A stretch of 64,000 bases of DNA from Ctena decussata (lineage: Eukaryota > Mollusca > Bivalvia > Lucinida > Lucinidae): assembly GCA_963989385.1 (NCBI GenBank), contig OZ022502.1, positions 6,540,501 through 6,604,500 of the forward strand, in the 5' to 3' direction. This document shows, piece after piece, positions 25,501 through 40,500 of this stretch. Every line of letters begins with the position of its first letter. The stretch's first letter is position 1. Position numbers and translations under genes: made by a program. The notes beneath the pieces were generated by a model. The model had not been told where the DNA came from and did no database searches. It was given only the letters and a program-made list of their open reading frames with translations.

Positions 25501-28500
25501 ATGTCACTAAATATTTTGTGTATGCATAATATAGTTCATTATTTGTGAAAGCATTTTCGCGACATAGGGTTGTAATACAATCTGAGATACAAATGGAGAA
25601 CTCAATATTAGTACAACTGTTTTATCAGGCATAATAAAAAAAATGTGTAACTGCTGAGTGATTTAGCATTTTTACTTCGAGCTTAAATTTTGATAGAACT
25701 TCATAACACTGCGTTTAGTCATGGCATGGTTTGGTGATGTCAGTCAACCAATCAGATGCTGAGATCATTTCAAAGATAAGTGTCCAGTCAATCAGACACT
25801 GGGAGATGTACAAAATGCATTGCATGATAACATTTGCTCTAGTGCATTGCCACTACAATATTCTGAGATTGAACAGCACCCGCATCGTACATTTTCAACC
25901 TTGAACTTTTACTATGTTTGGGACTGTATTTAATTCTTTTGAAATATCCTGAAATTGTTATATGATCTCTGTATAGGATGTCAAGATGCGTAAGATGGCA
26001 GAACTACAGTTGACGGTAGTTACCGATCCTCGTAGTCGGCATGCTATCATCAAACAGATTCGACAGTGGGAGGAGAACTTAGAGAAGCTATATATAGAAC
26101 AGTATCGGCTTAGGTGCTACTCCTCTTCACTACAAGGCTCAGAATTGCCCAATCCAAAGGTGAGTGGTTATTAGACTTACGAGTAAAGGGCACAGGGAAA
26201 AGTGTTCATGAAATGTCAGATTCTGGAAATCGTTTTTGATATGACCGTTGAGTAACATTTGGTTAAGATAAAGGTTTCTCATTATTTCACAACTGCAAAC
26301 ATAATAATTTTTCACATAGTTGGTTGGTTGGTTGATTTGATGCTTAACGTCCACGGTAAACAACTAAGGTCATGTCGGGACGGTCAGTTAACCTAACCAC
26401 ACTATTCCTGGGCAGGCTTAGACCTCCTAAGCGGTTAAACAGTACTAAGTGCACATACTTTCGCCAGTAACTGACAACTGCCCTTCTTGAATCAGCGGAA
26501 GGAGAAACGAAAGTATGTGGCCAGACCGGGATTCGAACCCAGGACCTCTGACTTACGAGTCAGGTGCCCTACCAATTGCGCTACCCGGCCCGGCCCTTTT
26601 CACATAGACTTCCAGCCCTAGCTGTGAATCACAGTGATTTTTGTAATACACTCTACAAGTCTATTTGTTCCAGTTAGAGGATGTTGGTAAACTGATTAGA
26701 GGAAACACAGTCCCTTTTAATTTTTAATGTGAATGGGTACACTTTCAGGGAAAGCAACTCTGCTATATTCATTTTGCCTTTCTTTCCAATGGGGGGGGGG
26801 GGTCAACTCTTAAAGAAAAGAATTTGCTCCCGTATGAGCAAATTCTTTCCTGTAAGAGTAGACCCCATTTGCGAAGAGCTTCTTTATACATGGAAGCTAA
26901 CACAGTCACAAGTTATTTCCCTTTGTAAAAATGGTGGAAAAATATGGAGATGTACCCATTTACCTTATTCCAGTATCTGTGTCTGAATATTTAGGATAAG
27001 TACAGAAAATTTTATTATTTTTCAGGTTTTGCTATCAAATGTCTCAAAGACATCAAAAGCCACATTGAGTCGTCTTGGAATCTTCACAGTCTCATCATTT
27101 CATGCCCTTGTCTGTGCACGGAAACCACTTGTCATGCCCAATCTGTATGGGAAGGGCTGTCAGAAAGGAGCGCTACTGTCCCCTAAAGGGGATGGATTGT
27201 TCAAGTATAGCCATAAAACTGGTCATCCAGCTACAGCTGCTCAGTAAGTGAATAAATGAGCTGCGGCACAACAAAACAAAGTTGCATGTGCACCCAGGGA
27301 AGGCTCAGATCAGCCTGGGCGTCTGCTCAATCTGATAAGAGTCCAAACTGTGTGCTTAAAGGGTAGCTGGGGTTCTAAGCTACCTCCATGTAGACAGGGA
27401 AGACTCCAATCAGACCGGGCAGATGTGCAGGCTGATCTGAGTCTTCGCTGGGGGCACATGCCACTGTTGGTTTGTCATGTTGCTGCTCAAACAGAGTTTG
27501 TTGCAGCTCGTCAATGTTTCTCTAAGAATAGAACATGCTACTTAAGTGATTGTGTGCAAGTCTGTACATGCATATTGCTGAGGAAACACATCTCATTTGT
27601 TTGATTGGTGTCATTAACCCTTAAATTGCTAAAAAGCAGACGACAGAATTTGGGTCTTTAAAGTTAAAAAAAATTGTCCTATCCATATCATAATGAGAAT
27701 TCAAAGACTAAATACACGACAAAACCAACAGTGGCATGTGTGCCACCTCATCAGGATCAACGCTGTTTGCCAAGTCAACTGTTTTCATTGTTGGAACTTT
27801 TACTGTTAAGCTATAGAACTTCAATGGCTCGAACCCTGATGGCTCATTGACCCTGCTTGACTAGAACTCTTTCCTGGGTCCCTAGAGGTCACTTTACAAA
27901 GAAACTAACCCTGGATGGCTAGAACTACCCTTGGATGGAACTAATTTTCATGGTCCCAAGCCTGCTAAGCCAATGAAGTTCCACTGTACTTAGAGCAAAT
28001 ATTCAAATCAGCCTGCACATCTGTACCAGCTGATCAGAGTCATTTAAATTTCCAAGTATTTGTTAATTTTGAGAATAGGGAATATGCTGATCAGACTGCA
28101 CAGATGTAGATATGCAGGCTGATCTGTTTTTTCCCCTGTTTCACATGTCTGAAGGTACTTTTTATATGTTTTTGTAAACATTCTAAAAATGGGACGCCTG
28201 AAAGAATTACCCTTATCCTAGAAAATTGAACAATTTGGATCTGCACTGTTTGTTGTTTAGATCAGTCTTTCCTAAAACTTAGAATTTTTACTTTAATGAC
28301 TTGTTGCTGATGCAAAATGTCATATTTCAAGATAAGTAGAAGATAAAATATCAATATTAGTATAATTAAAAAACAGTGGGAACATCTGCAGCTATAGAAT
28401 TTTCAATCAGAGTAAAACACCCCACCCACAGTCACAGCTGGACCTCCCATATTGATTTCCTGAAAAAGAAAAAAAAAAGATTGCAAAAGTGACATAGTTT

Positions 28501-31500
28501 AGCTACAACAAAGTCACCTGACATCTAAATAGATAGCATAGACTTGTAATTGTCTACATATCTCAGTTGGCTGGTCAGGTTCTGTGCAGGTCACAGATAG
28601 GTAGATAGTGTGTGAACAAGTTTTAAAAGTCGTGACCACACTTCACGAGTTGTTTACTGAAACAACTGTAACTAAGCCCCAACATGAGAAAACCAACAAT
28701 GTGGTTGTGCGCCCAGCGCAGACTCAGATCAGCCTGGGCATCCGCCCAGTCTGATCAGAGTCTTCGCTGTCCGCATGGAGATAGCTTAGACCCTTAGCTA
28801 CCCTTTAAGCCCTTAGCGAAGAGTCTCTTCGGACTGGGCGGTTGCCCAGGCTGATCTGAAGCTGCACTGGGCGCACAACCATGTTGTTGGTTTTGTCGCG
28901 TCGTGGCTTAAATATAACACCAGGAATTTATCAGCAAATAGTGTAGACATAGATCAGTATCTGCACTGCTTGCCATCTTGCAGGCAGTACATATATATTA
29001 TAACTTGTCACCGGATAATAGTTCTTAAGTTATCTGTTCTTTAGTTTCTGCCATTTATACAAAGGGAGATGACTTTTGTAACTCAGGATTACAAACCCTT
29101 CCAAAATAGTGAGGTGTGTGTTGTGGGGAAGCGGGGTTTGGTTGGGGGAGGGGGGAGTTAGTTTTAAAGGGAAAAAATTGAGGAAGAAAACTGTTTCTGT
29201 CAAGAGAAGCTGAAATGAAATCGGAGACAAAGTTCTTGTATGTAAAATTACCTCCCCTGGAGTTTTTTTTTTCAATCTGTCACCTTATTTACTGTTATGT
29301 TCTATTTCAGCTCTGTATATAAAGCTACAGAGATAGATGAAGTAGTGGGTGATATTTTGGCCAAAGATGGAACTATTTCTCCTACAGATTCTACTGGCTC
29401 TCAAGAAATCCTCTCAAAAATTGTTGTGCCAAATAATCAGGTAAAACTACAAGCTGCAGAATTTAACAGGATTACAGTGTTAAAGCCCCACAAGATTCTA
29501 TTTGAAAAATGCTTATTTAGCAGAAACATGCAAGGTCAGAGGGTTAAATCAAGTAGAAATATAGATTGAATTCAGCCCTCCAGATTAGAAGGAGTAATAG
29601 AGATAATTAAGGGATAGTTTTCCATATTTCTTCATAAAAACATAATGTTGTGACCCCTCATTAGAACCGTCTCACTGAGAGACGGTTCTGATGAGGGGTC
29701 AGAACAAGTGAGATGGTTCTGATGAGGGGTCACAGCATATGTTTTTGTTGAGAAATGAGAAAAATTATCGCTGAATTATCCCTGTTACCCCTTCTAATCT
29801 GGAGTACTGGGTTGATTATTGTAAGGTCGTACCTGAGAAGCAGGTTATCAATAAAACACACAAGATTCCATGAAGCCAACTGTTATTTTAGGTTTTCATA
29901 AATATATGTTGAGTTGTGAATTTTAGTAAAATTCTAGTTACCATAACTGTCCTAAAAATTAAACAGTTTGATTTTTCACACAGTAATGTTTCTAAAAGAT
30001 GCAAATGGCATGGCTAACAGTGTAGATTCTGATCAGACTGCTCTCTGTTTGCTAAGGTCTGTCTGTCTCAATATTTTAGATTTCTATATTTTTACTGTAT
30101 TAAATGTGCTTTCATTAAAAATCTGTTTTGTCAATGAAAGCATCTCATATGTGATAACAAGTCCATTTTGTAGATATTTGGTCACTTTTAATTCAGATCC
30201 AGCAAGATGAATTTTACTGACAACCTTGCAGTAAAAATAATTTTTACTTGTTTTCAATTAAAAATTTATCATGATTCTTTCTTTCAGTCTGTGACACTGG
30301 GTATATCCAAGCGAACTACTGTGACAGATATCCTTGAATTTACGTGCAATAAACGACAGTTAAATCCTCGTGATCATTATGTTCGGGTAAAACTCCATGG
30401 CTCACCAGAGGGTACCTATGTCTACCCGGACAAGACAGACAGTATTAGAAAAATGGTATGTTGCTCCCAGCTTGATAGACCAAATTGAACATGGTTGCAA
30501 ACAAAACAGATCCAAATGAAATGAGCCACGACACGAGAAAACCAACAACATGGTTGTGTGCCCAGCGCAGACTCAGATCAGCCTGTGCAGCTGCCCAGTC
30601 TGATCAGAGTCTTCGTTGTCTGCATGGCGATAGCTTTGAGCCTTGGCCACCCTTTAAGCACTTAGGGAAGAGTTTGAATAGGCTGATCTTAGTCTGCGAT
30701 TTTCGCACAACCACTTTGTTGGTTTTCTCGTGTCCTGGCTTATAATTCTTGTTGGAGTCTCATATGCAAGACTTACATTAGGATAAGATGGTTATAAGAG
30801 TTACTGTGTTTGGTGATAAAAGGCATTACCTCAAATATGTGTGATTCAACCATAAGATGGATTTTTTGTTCTAAAACAATTCTTAATATCTAGATCCATC
30901 GTGTAAGACAGACCTAAACTTTTGAGATTGCTTTAGATGGATCTAGATTTTTTGGAATGTTTCGGAAGGGTAAAAAAAGGCGCATGTTATATCTGAGAAG
31001 CAAATTATTTCCTTTAAGAGTAGACCTGTTTTGGAAGGGTTTTGTTCCTAGGGAAGCAAATAGGAAGTAACAAAAGTTGTTCCCCTTTGTAAAAATGGTG
31101 AGAAATCTTTGAGGTACAATAAATCTTAAGATAGAGCTTATAATTTAATTACAGACATTTATAATAGTATCTAAATACTTCTATTTTCTGTATAAGTTGA
31201 TGCCAAAAAAATTAAAACAAAACAACAAAAAAAAAACGCCATATTCTCCTGTTGACAGAAATGTGAAGTGGTGGAGGTGTGTCAGAAAAGCACATATCAG
31301 GTGGAGCTAGACAAGGGCGACGCCCACTTAGACTACGGTGTCAAGATAGAGGCGGAGCTTGCCGAGGACAATGACAGGGAGGATGAACTCAGGATATATG
31401 TGGCAGAAGTTAGAATGGAGAGCCTTGCTCATACTAAAGGTACGTTGTTATGCTTATTTAAGGTTTATGGGTTCACTTTCAGGGGAAGCAACTCTTCAGG

Positions 31501-34500
31501 GTTCAGTTTTGCCTCCCTCCTCAATGGGGGTCAACTCTTAAAGAAAAGAATTTGCTCCTCTAGGAGCAAATTCTTTTCTTTAAGATTTGTCCCCTTTGGA
31601 AGATTTTCATCAGCAAGGGAAGCAAACAGGAAGTCACACAAAAGTTGTTCCCCTTTGCAAAAATGTCGGGAAAACATGGAGATGTACCGTTACACCTTAA
31701 GTGACCAGTCATTTAGAAGCAGAGAATTACAGACTTCTAAGTAGAGATATATCCGTAGGATATTCATTGCAACAACTACATGTTCAAAACATGGCGGCCA
31801 TGTGAGCTTTGCTTTTCATAAAGAGATTTGTATCACACTTATCATTCTAATCATAAAACAGCCTAGCTCAGTTCCTATTTTCTACCCTGAAATTTAGTCA
31901 GTAAAATTCAGAATCTTTAATTTCATGGTACTTTCATAATTCCCTCAACTTTTTGTGGACTTTTTTCCTCATTTGACATGTCTCCTGTTACAGGTTTAGT
32001 GCCAGGAGATGAAATTCTAGTCATCAATGGGAAGGTTGTGTCCGAACTTGACATGGTATATGTTGAGACTCTGCTTCAAGACTCCCATAGTGTGTGTCTC
32101 ATGGTCCGCTCACTGCAGACTCCTCCTGCTGGTGTTGCCATAGAGACGCCTGTGACGTGTCCACCACCACCTAGTCAGTCACGCATCAGTGAAAATAGTA
32201 TAGGCAACTTGAAAATACCCCCACCATCAGGTAGAGTTTGACATTTTGTCATGCAATTACTGTACAAAAATTATTGATAACAGAGATCTGATAATGATGT
32301 TGTGTCAGTGTGATAATGCATTTGGGCAAATGCTTTCATGCAGCAGACTTTCTGCTTCTCTTAGCACCATAATTGCTTGACCTTGATATGATCTCATCAG
32401 CATTCCATTAGCTGAAATCCAGTGACCTCACTAAATTGTTCCAAAGCTGAACAGAACAAAACACAATGTCATGAAGTTTGATCAAGATATGCTTTACTTC
32501 TTATTTATTATGACCCTGTGACAATAGTCAGGGGGCATTAAGATTTGCCCCTGTCTGTCTGTCTGTCTGTCTGTCCGTCCGTTTGTCACGCTTAATGGTA
32601 TAGAATTTGTGAAATCAACTCCTCCCACAGTTTTGAATGGATCTTTTTCAAACTTTGCATACATGTTGTGGACATATTGAAGATATGCATGTCTGTCCGT
32701 CCGTTTGTCACGCTTAATGGTATAGAATTTGTGAAATCAACTCCTCCCACAGTTTTGAATGGATCTTTTTCAAACTTTGCATACATGTTGTGGACATATT
32801 GAAGATATGCATGTGGATTTTTCATGGAGCTAGAATAAATTTTGACAGAATTACCGCCTTTTGAACTTAGTCATTTTAGGCAGATTTTTGCATTGTAGGG
32901 TATAGAGTTTGTGTAATCAACTCCTCCCCCAGTTTTCAATGGATCTTTTTCAAACTATGCATTCATGTTGTGGACATACTGAAGATGTGCATGTGGATTT
33001 TTGATGGAGCCAGAATTAATTTTGACAGAATTACCGCCTTTTGAATTTAGTCATTTTAGGCAGATTTTTGCATTGAAGGGTATAGAGTTTGTGTTATCAA
33101 CTCCTCCCCCAGTTTTCAATGGATCTTTTTTAACTTAGCATACATGTTGTAAACATATTGAAGATGTGCATGTGGATTTTTGAGGGAGCTAGAATTAATT
33201 TTGACAGAATTACGGCCTTTTGAACTTAGTCATTCTAGGAAAATTTTTGCATTGCTGGGTATGGAGTTTGTGTTATCAATGTGTCCCACAGGTTTCAATG
33301 GATCTTTTTCAACCCTTGTCTTCATATTGCGGACATATTTTAAGATGTGCATGAGGCATTTTTATAGATCTAAAACTAATTTTGACAGATTTACTGCTTT
33401 TTTTACTTAGTCATTTTGGGGAATTTTTTACATAGTAGGGTATGGAGTTCGTGTAATTATGTCCCCCCACCAAAGATGAGGGGGGACATATTGTTTTCAG
33501 TGCGGTTCCCGGGCGTCGGCGTGACAGTTTCTTGCGTGCGCGATATCTCTTGAACCAATTGATGGAATTTCACCAAACTTGCATGGATACGTCATTGGGA
33601 CAAGTTTAAGAGCTGATTAGATTTTGGTGACCTTGACCTCATTTTCAAGGTCACTGGAGGACTTAGATGACAATTTCATGTCCCCACTTTGCGTGCATGA
33701 TATCTTTTGAACCTATTGATGGAATTTCACCAAACTTTCATGGATACATTATAGGGACAAGTTTAAGAGCTGATTAGATTTTGGTGACCTTGACCTCATT
33801 TTCAAGGTCACTGGAGGAGTTAGATGACAATTTCATGTACCCATGTTATCTCCTGAACCAATGGATGGACTTTCACCAAACTTGTATGGATACATTATTG
33901 GGACAAGTTTAAGAGCTCATTAGATTTTAGTGACCTTGACCTTATTTTCAAGGTCACTGGAGGACTTAAATGAGAATTTCTTGTACCCACTATATCTCCT
34001 GAACCAATGGATAGAATTTCACCAAACTTGCATGGAGGGCAAGTTTAAGAGCTAATTAGATTTTGATGACCTTGACCTCATTTTCAAGGTCACTGAAGGA
34101 CTTAGATGAGAATTTCTTGTACCCACTATATCTCCTGAACCAATGGATGGAATTTCACCAAACTTGCATGGATACATCATTGGGACATGTTTAAAAGCTG
34201 ATTAGATTTTGATGACCTTGACCTCATTTTCAAGGTCACTGGAGCACTGAGATGACAATTTCCTATTACCACAATATCTCATGAGCCAATGGATGGAATT
34301 TCACCTAACTTGCTTGGATACATCACTGGGACTAGCTTAAGAGCTGATTTAGATTTTGGCAACTTTGACCTCATTTTCAAGGTCATTGGAGGACTTAGAT
34401 GGCAATTTCTTGTACCCATAATATCTCATGAACCAAAAGATGGAATTTCAATAAACTTTGCATGAATACATCACTGGGACTAGCTTAAGAGCTGATCAGA

Positions 34501-37500
34501 TTTTGGTGACCTTTACCTCATTTTCAAGGTCACAGGAGGACTTCATTATAGGGGATGGAAAATGGGCTGGTGGGGGGACATCAGTTTTTCTCTGAAAAAC
34601 ATTTCTAGTGTTTTCAGTGAATTCTTTGTGAGTGCTGTATGGACATACAGATCATGGACAGGCGCTGCACGGGGGCATCATATGTGTCTTACAGACACAG
34701 TTTTCTAGTTTCTAAAATGATGCATGATAAATTGAAAACTGTGTTGGTTTCTTTTGATAAATGATTTGAACTGAAATCGAAAATGGCTCACCAAGCTTCT
34801 CCGTTCCCATCACCTGATATACTTGTACTCCCATGATATTCTCTGTTTACATGTGTCATATAAGAAAAAAGGCATTAGACTGACAAATTACCAAAAAAGG
34901 ACAAAATTAATAAATAAATAATTAAAAAGAAATGAAAACACTAACTGTTTGAACATATATGCCAGAAACTAACAGTGTAGATCCAGATCAAAGATCTTGA
35001 CCCTAAAGGTGTTGAGAAGCCTACTTAAAACTTATACTATTTTGTAGTTTTATTCCAAGCATAAATTATTTCAAACTCTTCTTTTAGCATTAAGTTCTGC
35101 TGAGACCAGTAAACAGAACTCGCCACGAAGTCATACATCCTCACCTCACCTCTCAACCGACCAAGTGGATGCCCTTCTTGAGGTATTGTATTGCAGAGCT
35201 CCTTACAAAGCTACTTAATGTAATGGTATTTTCTGATATAACACTATCTTGTCATGGCTCCCATTTACACCAGACTACAAAGCAATATTACTTTTTTGTC
35301 TGAAACACTGGCATCAGCGACACAAACTTTCAGTTTTCTTGTAAAGCTTTGTTTAGTAGCAATGCACAGACAGTCCAGACACTGCCTTTTGCAGAATTTT
35401 AGTTCAGTAAACTGAAGCATGGTGATTCATTTAAGGAATGGATTTCCTTTGTCTGATGTTTATTGTAGTATAAACTACATTGGGCGCGTGCAAAGTAGGT
35501 GAACCCCAAAGGGATTCATTTAAACTTTGCTAGCAACCCAGTGTAGTTTATACTTCGATAAACACCAGAAAAATTAAGTTAATTGCTTATATTTACATTC
35601 TTTTCTATCTATTATTTGACCACAAATTTGCGTTAGGGGCTACAGTTGAAGCAGAAAAACATGATGTAACGACAATGTCATTATGTCGCCTACGTCCAAA
35701 TCAGATTGGAGAACCATGGTTTATTTTGACATCATGTAACGTGGCATGAGTGAGTGAGTGAGTGAACTCGGGATTAACATCCCACCAACAACGAGGTCAT
35801 ATGGAGACGGGACCTCGGTTTAAAGTCTCATCTGAAAGACCGGAGAAGCGGGGGATCGATCTTGCGACCCCTGAATTGGTAGTCCGGAGTGTTATCCACT
35901 ACACTACAGCCGCTCCTAACGTGGCATGAACCGATGTAGTTATTGAAGTATAGACTACATTATGTTCTAATGGTTTACCATACGGTTTTCAATAAATGCA
36001 CGGATAATGTAAATATTACTGATTTTATATATTTCAAGAAAATGGGATCCAATTACATGTACTGTATGTTATTTCTGCACTTACAGGGAGCTGACCAGGT
36101 GACTGCCATCTGTCGGGAACCAAGTGACAATGAATCAGTCTCGACCAGTCGTCAACTGTCAGAGGTGGACAAATTGAGGAAAGTTATTATGGAGCTTATA
36201 GACACCGAGAGAATATATGTTAAGGTTAGCCTTGAAATTATGTTCATAAGTTTTACTGTTTTGTAATTAAACTGCTGTTTTTAAATTTTTCAAATATGTT
36301 TTCATCAAATTGTATGACTGCTGAGGTGTATCTATTGACCCTTAACTTAGCGCCAAAAATTAAAATTGTTGAATTGGCAAACAGTGTAGATCCAGATGAG
36401 GTGGCTCATGATGAGCCACCTCATCTGAATCTACACTCTTTGCCCTCTAGTGTTTGAATTCTCAATATGATATCGCTTGGACGAGACATTTTTTGAAATT
36501 CTGCAGGCATAAATTTTGTTGTCTGCTTTTTTGGCATATTAAGGGTTAACAGCAAATGAGGGTCATAATTTCATAATTTTTGTGGCTATATTTGCTTCTG
36601 ATAAGCAAAAAACATCTGTTCTTGTATAAGTCAGCTGCATGTGATTTTCATATGGAAAGTAAAAAGTCTCATTTAACATATTGAAATAATACATTAACTG
36701 AAGATTTTCTGCATGTTGTAGCTCCTGCAGAAAGTTACATGAACTGAAAGAAATATAAAAACAAGGATGCATTTAAGTTGTTTCAAGGAATCTCTAATTT
36801 TAAGAGTTGGTAATAAAGTAAATGGAAATATCATGACATATACAAAAGTAAATGTTCTCCATATTTTAGGACTTAAACTGCCTACTTGAGAGATACCTTG
36901 AGCCACTGAAGGAGGAGACTTTCTTCACTACAGACGAGATGGAGCATGTGTTTGGCAATATTCACGAGATTGCTCAGTTCCAGCGACAGTTTCTCATGAG
37001 TCTAGAAGAGGCCATACAGATGGACAGTCCATTCTTTCACTCCACAGATTTGAAAAATTACAGGGTCAGTATCTCATTATGCTTTTTATTGGAGCCAGAG
37101 AGTAATCATAATTTCTGTGCTGCAGATAAGTAGGAGTTTCGACCATAATTCTAACCTCTTTGTTATAATCAGATACATTGGTATGATATGATGGTGTTGC
37201 ATATGTAATCATCTTATTGATTCATTAGTGTTGCAGAGATGAGACAGATGAAGTGCCTCCACATATTTTTTAGAATGAAAATAATTATCTCAAAATTTTA
37301 ACGAAATAACCCCAATATTTGCACCCTGAAAACACTGAAAATTACTACATAGATTACTTATTCCCACAGAACAAGAACCCTTGACAGACACCAAGCATGC
37401 TTAGTTGTCTTGTTATAAATTGAATAGTTCATGTAGTTTGACAATTCCATATCTTCTAAAATGAGAGATGTGACAGATCTGCTCCAATATGTACAGAATG

Positions 37501-40500
37501 ATTGTCTGGTAGATTGTTCAGGCGTAAATGAAACTACAATACATTTTTCACTAGATCAAATTGAATTTTACATAAACTGTCAGCTGATGAGTCATATTTT
37601 GCAAAGTCTGAGATAAGGGAAAAAAACAAAAACAGATTGAAATGAAGGCACAGAGATTTGGCTGCGGCAGTTACTAGCTTGCATGTACAAAATGCAGTAG
37701 AGCTATTGTACTACCCTGTCCTCAGTGTGGATGATGGCCTCCACATCAGTTTTATGCTTTTAAAATTCATATTTGTTAAAGCCTGTGAATGGATTTTGTT
37801 TACAGCTTTAAACCATAACGCCTCTGCCTCTAGAGATGAAGGGCACAGAGTTAGAAGCTAATGGTTAACTGTTAATTTTTATTATCATGCCTGGAATTAA
37901 ATTAGTAGAAGTCAGACATAGGTATTACCTTTTAGTTGGCATTGGTGACAAACTTTGCCGGGTTTTCTGGTTTAGCTCTGTTTTATTACAGTGCCCTTAT
38001 AGCTTTCCGCAGAATATCTTGGGCAAATGCTTCATAAGGGGAGCTATCCTCTGTGGTGACAGGTCTTATTATCCCCTCACACCACGAAGTGGTGAGGGGA
38101 TATAGGTTTTGTCCCGTACGTAAGTACGTACGTACGTATGTTCACCTTTTGTCAGCGCTCTAGCACCTTCATTTCTCAACGGATTTTGAAATAACTTCAC
38201 ATAAGTGTAGGGTATGACAATATCTCGAGCAAGTTCGACTTTCAGGATGCTGCGCCCAAGGTCAAGGTCACTGTGGCTATTTTTAGAAAAACTTTGTCAG
38301 CGCTCTAGCGCCTTCATTTCTCAATGGATTTTGAAATAACTTTACACAAGTGTAGGGCATGACAATATCTCGAGCAAGTTCGACTTTCAGGGTGCTGCGC
38401 CCAAGGTCAAGGTCACTGTGGCTATTTTTAGAAAAACTTTGTCAGCGCTCTAGCGCCTTCATTTCTCAATGGATTTTGAAATAACTTCACACAAGTGTAG
38501 GGCATGACAATATCTCTAGCAAGTTAGACTTTCAGGGTGCTGCGCCCAAGGTCAAGGTCACTGTGGCTATTTTTAGAAAAACTTTGTCAGCGCTCTAGCG
38601 CCTACATTTCTCAATGGATTTTGAAATAACTTCACACAAGTGTAGGGCATGACAATATCTCGAGCAAGTTTGACTTTCAGGGTGCTGCGCCCAAGGTCAA
38701 GGTCACTGTGGCTATTTTTAGAAATACTTTGTCAGCGCTCTAGTGCCAATATTTCTCAATGGATTTTGAAATAACTTCACACAAGTGTAGGGCATGACAA
38801 TTTCTCGAGCAAGTTCGACTTTCAGGGTGCTGCGCCCAAGGTCAAGGTCACTGTGGTAATTTTTAGAAAAACTTCGTCAGGGCTCTAGCGCCTACATTTC
38901 TGAATGGATTTTGATATAACTTCACACAAATGTAGGGCATGACAATATCTCGAGCAAGTTTGACTTTCAGGGTGCTGCGCCCAAGGTCAAGGTCACTGTA
39001 GCTATTTTTAGAAAAACTTTGTCAGCCCTCTAGCGCCTACATTTCTCAACGGATTTTGAAATTACTTCACACCAGTGTAGGGCATGGCAATATCTCGAGC
39101 AAGTTTGACTTTCAGGGTGCTGCGCCCAAGGTCAAGGTCACTGTGGCTATTTTAAGAAAAACTTTGTCAGCCCTCTAGCGCCTACATTTCTCAATGGATT
39201 TTGAAATTACTTCACACAAGTGTAGGGCATGACAATATCTCAAGCAAGTTTGACTTTCAGGGTGCTGCGCCCAAGGTCAAGGTCACTGTGGCTATGTTAA
39301 GAAAAACTTTGTCAGGGCTCTAGTGCCTATATTTCTCTACGGATTTTGAAAAAACTTCACACAAATGTAGGGCATGACAATATCTCGAGCAAGTTTGACT
39401 TTCAAGGTGCTGTGCCCAAGGTCAAGGTCACTGTGGCTATTTTTAGAAAAACTTTGTCAGCGCTCTAGCGCCTACATTTCTCAATGGATTTTGAAATAAC
39501 TTCACACAAGTGTAGGGCATGACAATATCTCGAGCAAGTTTGACTTTCAGGGTGCTGCACCCAAGGTCAAGGTCACTGTGGCTATTTTTAGAAAGACTTT
39601 GTCAGCGCTCTAGTGCCAATATTTCTCAATGGATTTTGAAATAACTTCACACAAGTGTAGGGCATGACAATTTCTCGAGCAAGTTCGACTTTCAGGGTGC
39701 TGCGCCCAAGGTCAAGGTCACTGTGGTTATTTTTAGAAAAACTTTGTCAGCGCTCTAGCGCCTACATTTCTGAACGGATTTTGATATAACTTCACACAAA
39801 TGTAGGGCATGACAATATCTCGAGCAAGTTTGACTTTCAGGGTGCTGCGCCCAAGGTCAAGGTCACTGTAGCTATTTTTAGAAAAACTTTGTCAGCCCTC
39901 TAGCGCCTACATTTCTCAACGTATTTTGAAATTACTTCACACCAGTGTAGGGCATGGCAATATCTCGAGCAAGTTCGACTTTCAGGGTGCTGCGCCCAAG
40001 GTCAAGGTCACTGTGGCTATTTTAAGAAAAACTTTGTCAGCGCTCTAGCGCCTTCATTTCTCAATGGATTTTGAAATAACTTCACACTAGTGTAGGGCAT
40101 GACAATATCTCGAGCAAGTTTGACTTTCAGGGTGCTGCGCCCAAGGTCAAGGTCACTGTAGCTATTTGTAGAAAAACTTTGTCAGCCCTCTAGCGCCTAC
40201 ATTTCTCAATGGATTTTGAAATTACTTCACACAAGTGTAGGGCATGACAATATCTCAAGCAATTTTTACTTTCAGGGTGCTGCGCCCAAGGTCAAGGTCA
40301 CTGTGGCTATGTTAAGAAAAACTTTGTCAGGGCTCTAGTGCCTATATTTCTCTACGGATTTTGAAAAAACTTCACACAAATGTAGGGCATGACAATATCT
40401 CGAGCAAGTTGGACTTTCAAGGTGCTGTGCCCAAGGTCAAGGTCACTGTGGCTATTTTTAGAAAAACTTTGTCATCGCTCTAGGGCCTACATTTCTCAGT

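Noticed and set aside
31441..31744. Extension of exon 10's frame past 31439 (to 31744)
   Set aside because: The continuation encodes PAL-1 repeat sequence; the GTACGT donor at 31440 joins to exon 11 in frame and restores the PDZ GDEI motif.
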